NCBI GenBank assembly: GCA_947499505.1
Contig: CANMOQ010000002.1
Span: 744,001-808,000 of the forward strand
Direction: 5' to 3'
Source: an uncultured Erythrobacter sp.
GTDB taxonomy: Bacteria; Pseudomonadota; Alphaproteobacteria; Sphingomonadales; Sphingomonadaceae
Length of the DNA stretch: 64,000 nucleotides
Of the stretch, positions 62,634-64,000 are shown piece after piece (position 1 is the first letter of the stretch; each line of letters begins with the position of its first letter). The notes beneath the pieces are model-generated. The model was given only the letters and a program-made list of their open reading frames with translations. It was not told the origin of the DNA and searched no databases. The position numbers and the translations under genes were made by a program.

Positions 62634-63308
62634 CTACTTGGCGGCGCCGTAGACGCGGAGAAAGAACTCCGTTGCCTGCTGCGCCTCTGCATCAATCTCA
62701 TTGTCCTCGAACTTTTCCTGCAATCCAAATAGCGCCTTGTTGAAAAGGGTTGCTTTGCACAATTGGTCGAGGTGTTGCGCTGCAACGAGAGGCTCTTCGA
62801 TGGCCAGCTTTCCGTCCTCGGCCGCTGCCTTCAGAACCTGCGCAATTTGACTGAACGCGAAAGAGGGGCCTTTTTCGAAGAATGCCTGCGTGAGCTCAGG
62901 GAACCGGCGAGCCTCAGCGATGCATACCCTGTAAATATCGACGATCACAGCGGTCGTCACGACACTGACGATTTCGCGTGCCAGTTTGAAGACAACCTCT
63001 TCAATCTCGCTGTCTGAAGAATAGTCGACCACGATGCGGGAGGCGTTTGCGCTGCTCTCGCGCTCGACGAATGCTCGGAAAAGATCGGTCTTGGATGAGT
63101 AATATTTGTACATCGTTGCTTTGGAAACGCCCGCTCGCGCTGCGATTTCGTCCGCGCTTGCACCCTCGAAGCCGAGTTCGAAAAACGCGCTCGCGGCACC
63201 ATCCAAGACCTGTCGGCGCTTTGCCTCTCTATTTTTCTCACGCGAGATGATCGTTTCCTTTCTGAACCAAGCAGTTCGTTTTCTTAGGCCGCAAAAAAAG
63301 TTTTGCAA
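62634..63308 (-). CDS. TetR/AcrR family transcriptional regulator
   Basis: Up to 224 residues if the TTG at 63308 is used; no ATG exists in the first 30 codons and no ribosome site precedes the TTG, so the start is uncertain. HTH part: KRRQVLDGAASAFFELGFEGASADEIAARAGVSKATMYKYYSSKTDLFRAF. The C-terminal domain is of the AcrR/TetR_C type (QHLDQLCKATLFNKALFG). Divergent from an efflux outer membrane gene, and a palindrome lies between them, so it very likely represses that pump. Confidence 0.9.
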   Translation of the reverse strand: MQNFFCGLRKRTAWFRKETIISREKNREAKRRQVLDGAASAFFELGFEGASADEIAARAGVSKATMYKYYSSKTDLFRAFVERESSANASRIVVDYSSDSEIEEVVFKLAREIVSVVTTAVIVDIYRVCIAEARRFPELTQAFFEKGPSFAFSQIAQVLKAAAEDGKLAIEEPLVAAQHLDQLCKATLFNKALFGLQEKFEDNEIDAEAQQATEFFLRVYGAAK

Positions 63309-63316
63309 TTACGGAA

Positions 63317-63334
63317 CTAAACCGTTTCGTTTAG
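63317..63334. promoter_or_regulatory. Candidate TetR operator before the efflux gene
   Basis: CTAAAC (63317-63322) and GTTTAG (63329-63334) around CGTTTC, in the divergent region between the regulator and the efflux outer membrane gene. Confidence 0.6.
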
Positions 63335-63530
63335 ATTTGTTCCCGTGTAAGTCCGCTGCACCGTAATGATTCGATGCAGGGATTGAGGTTCAAAGGAGAA
63401 GAGATTGTTTGCGGTGAGATCATGCAACTTGCAGCCCGCCGATGCTGACCACGAACAAGGTGACCGCAGCACTCGATCAGTGAAGGCCGCTTCCGCCACC
63501 CTGAGAAGTAAACCTTTGCGTTTCATCAGA

Positions 63531-64000
63531 ATGGCAAAGCTTGGCTGGAGTGGCATGGCTCTTCTGCTTGCAGCGGCCTGCACAAGTGTCGGACCGGACT
63601 ATGAGCGGCCAGAGATGGAAATCGGGTCGGGCTGGATGGACCGGACCGATATCGCAGCCGCAGATGGCGCATTCATTGCGTGGTGGCGTGAACTCGGTGA
63701 TCCTGAATTGACGAGGCTTGTCGAAACCGCGCTCGATAATAATCTTTCCGTGCGCCAGGCGCTTTCAAGGATCGACGAAGCGAGAGCGAGAAGGGGATCT
63801 GCGCGGGCCAGTCGCCTGCCGAGTGTTTCTGCGGACGCCTCGGTCAATGTGATCGAACAAAGTCTAAATGCGAGCCCGGGTGTTGATCAGATACCCGGCT
63901 TCGAACGCGGTTTCGAGCAGTACGATGTCGGAGGCTCGCTTTCATGGCAGCTTGATCTGTGGGGGCAGGTAAGCCGCCAGATCGAAAGCGCAGATGCGCG
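63531..64000 (+). CDS. NodT-family efflux outer membrane lipoprotein (3' end outside window)
   Basis: Partial: 156 codons before the window ends. From ATG 63531 a signal leads to lipobox LAAAC, then TSVGPDYERPEM and the WWRELGDPELTRLVETALDNNLSVRQALSRIDEARA repeat typical of RND outer membrane channels (OprM/NodT). The frame is open further upstream, with GTG at 63480 and a TTG at 63405 that has AAAGGAG before it. A start there would give an over-long signal, so 63531 is preferred but not certain. RND pump genes should follow outside the window. Confidence 0.88.
   Translation, partial: MAKLGWSGMALLLAAACTSVGPDYERPEMEIGSGWMDRTDIAAADGAFIAWWRELGDPELTRLVETALDNNLSVRQALSRIDEARARRGSARASRLPSVSADASVNVIEQSLNASPGVDQIPGFERGFEQYDVGGSLSWQLDLWGQVSRQIESADA

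Noticed and set aside
26016..64000. A second tRNA-Leu 3' end as right attachment site
   Set aside because: Scanned by eye for the T-loop and acceptor sequence; nothing convincing was seen, so no right boundary is claimed.
1..64000. CRISPR arrays or toxin-antitoxin pairs
   Set aside because: No regularly spaced repeats and no paired small genes with known toxin or antitoxin motifs were seen.

Overview
The window reads as a chromosome segment of an alphaproteobacterium, most likely an Erythrobacter-like member of the Sphingomonadales. This placement is inferred from protein style: GapR/DUF2312 and DUF1244 proteins, TonB-dependent receptors with an IIVTARKR-type box, a lipoprotein PQQ dehydrogenase, and a sphingomonad-type dispersed inverted repeat near 11.2 kb. 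No rRNA is present, so the genus is not proven.

Positions 1-26,000 are ordinary core chromosome. They hold most of rpoC with its terminator, gltX, pyk, gapR, ybjQ-like, a CPBP protease, yebC-ruvC, an ArsC-like protein, a glycerophosphodiesterase, ubiG, lysC, a PilZ-XRE fusion, a degenerate PAS-GGDEF protein, purT, a nitronate monooxygenase, purU, a quinohemoprotein alcohol dehydrogenase, an SPFH/NfeD pair and an NDUFA9-like protein. Two very small ORFs are overlap-coupled to their neighbours.

A tRNA-Leu(CAG) at 26,016-26,102 marks the left edge of an integrated element that seems to run to the end of the window. First comes a P4-type tyrosine integrase, preceded by nested palindromes. Next is a plasmid/ICE-like module: VirB1-like transglycosylase, DUF7146/Toprim protein, a methyltransferase-Strawberry-notch helicase of about 1,400 residues and a ParB-like protein. 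Then comes cargo. Two collinear 669-bp MAPEG modules, at 35.6 and 60.8 kb, flank the cargo. A broken second integrase lies at 61.5-61.8 kb, and a TetR regulator with the start of a NodT-type efflux gene closes the window. No second attachment site was found by eye.

The cargo at 38.9-59.9 kb looks like one catabolic programme. It has a TonB-dependent receptor, two sulfatases, a formylglycine-generating enzyme with an export signal, a DUF1501/DUF1800 pair, a cytochrome b561-like protein, a TetR regulator, a two-domain VOC enzyme resembling extradiol dioxygenases, an FAH-family hydrolase, an alpha/beta hydrolase, a GST-like protein and a tautomerase. An ECF sigma, anti-sigma-like and beta-propeller lipoprotein operon lies among them. 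Near-identical 16-bp palindromes lie upstream of the receptor gene and of the dioxygenase operon, next to the TetR gene. The simplest hypothesis is an inducible pathway that imports a sulfated aromatic compound, removes sulfate outside the cytoplasm and cleaves the ring. The substrate is not known.

The right part of the island shows decay: a truncated FMN reductase, an HxlR gene frameshifted at an A7 run, an integrase remnant with an amber codon, and about 0.8 kb without a recognisable gene.
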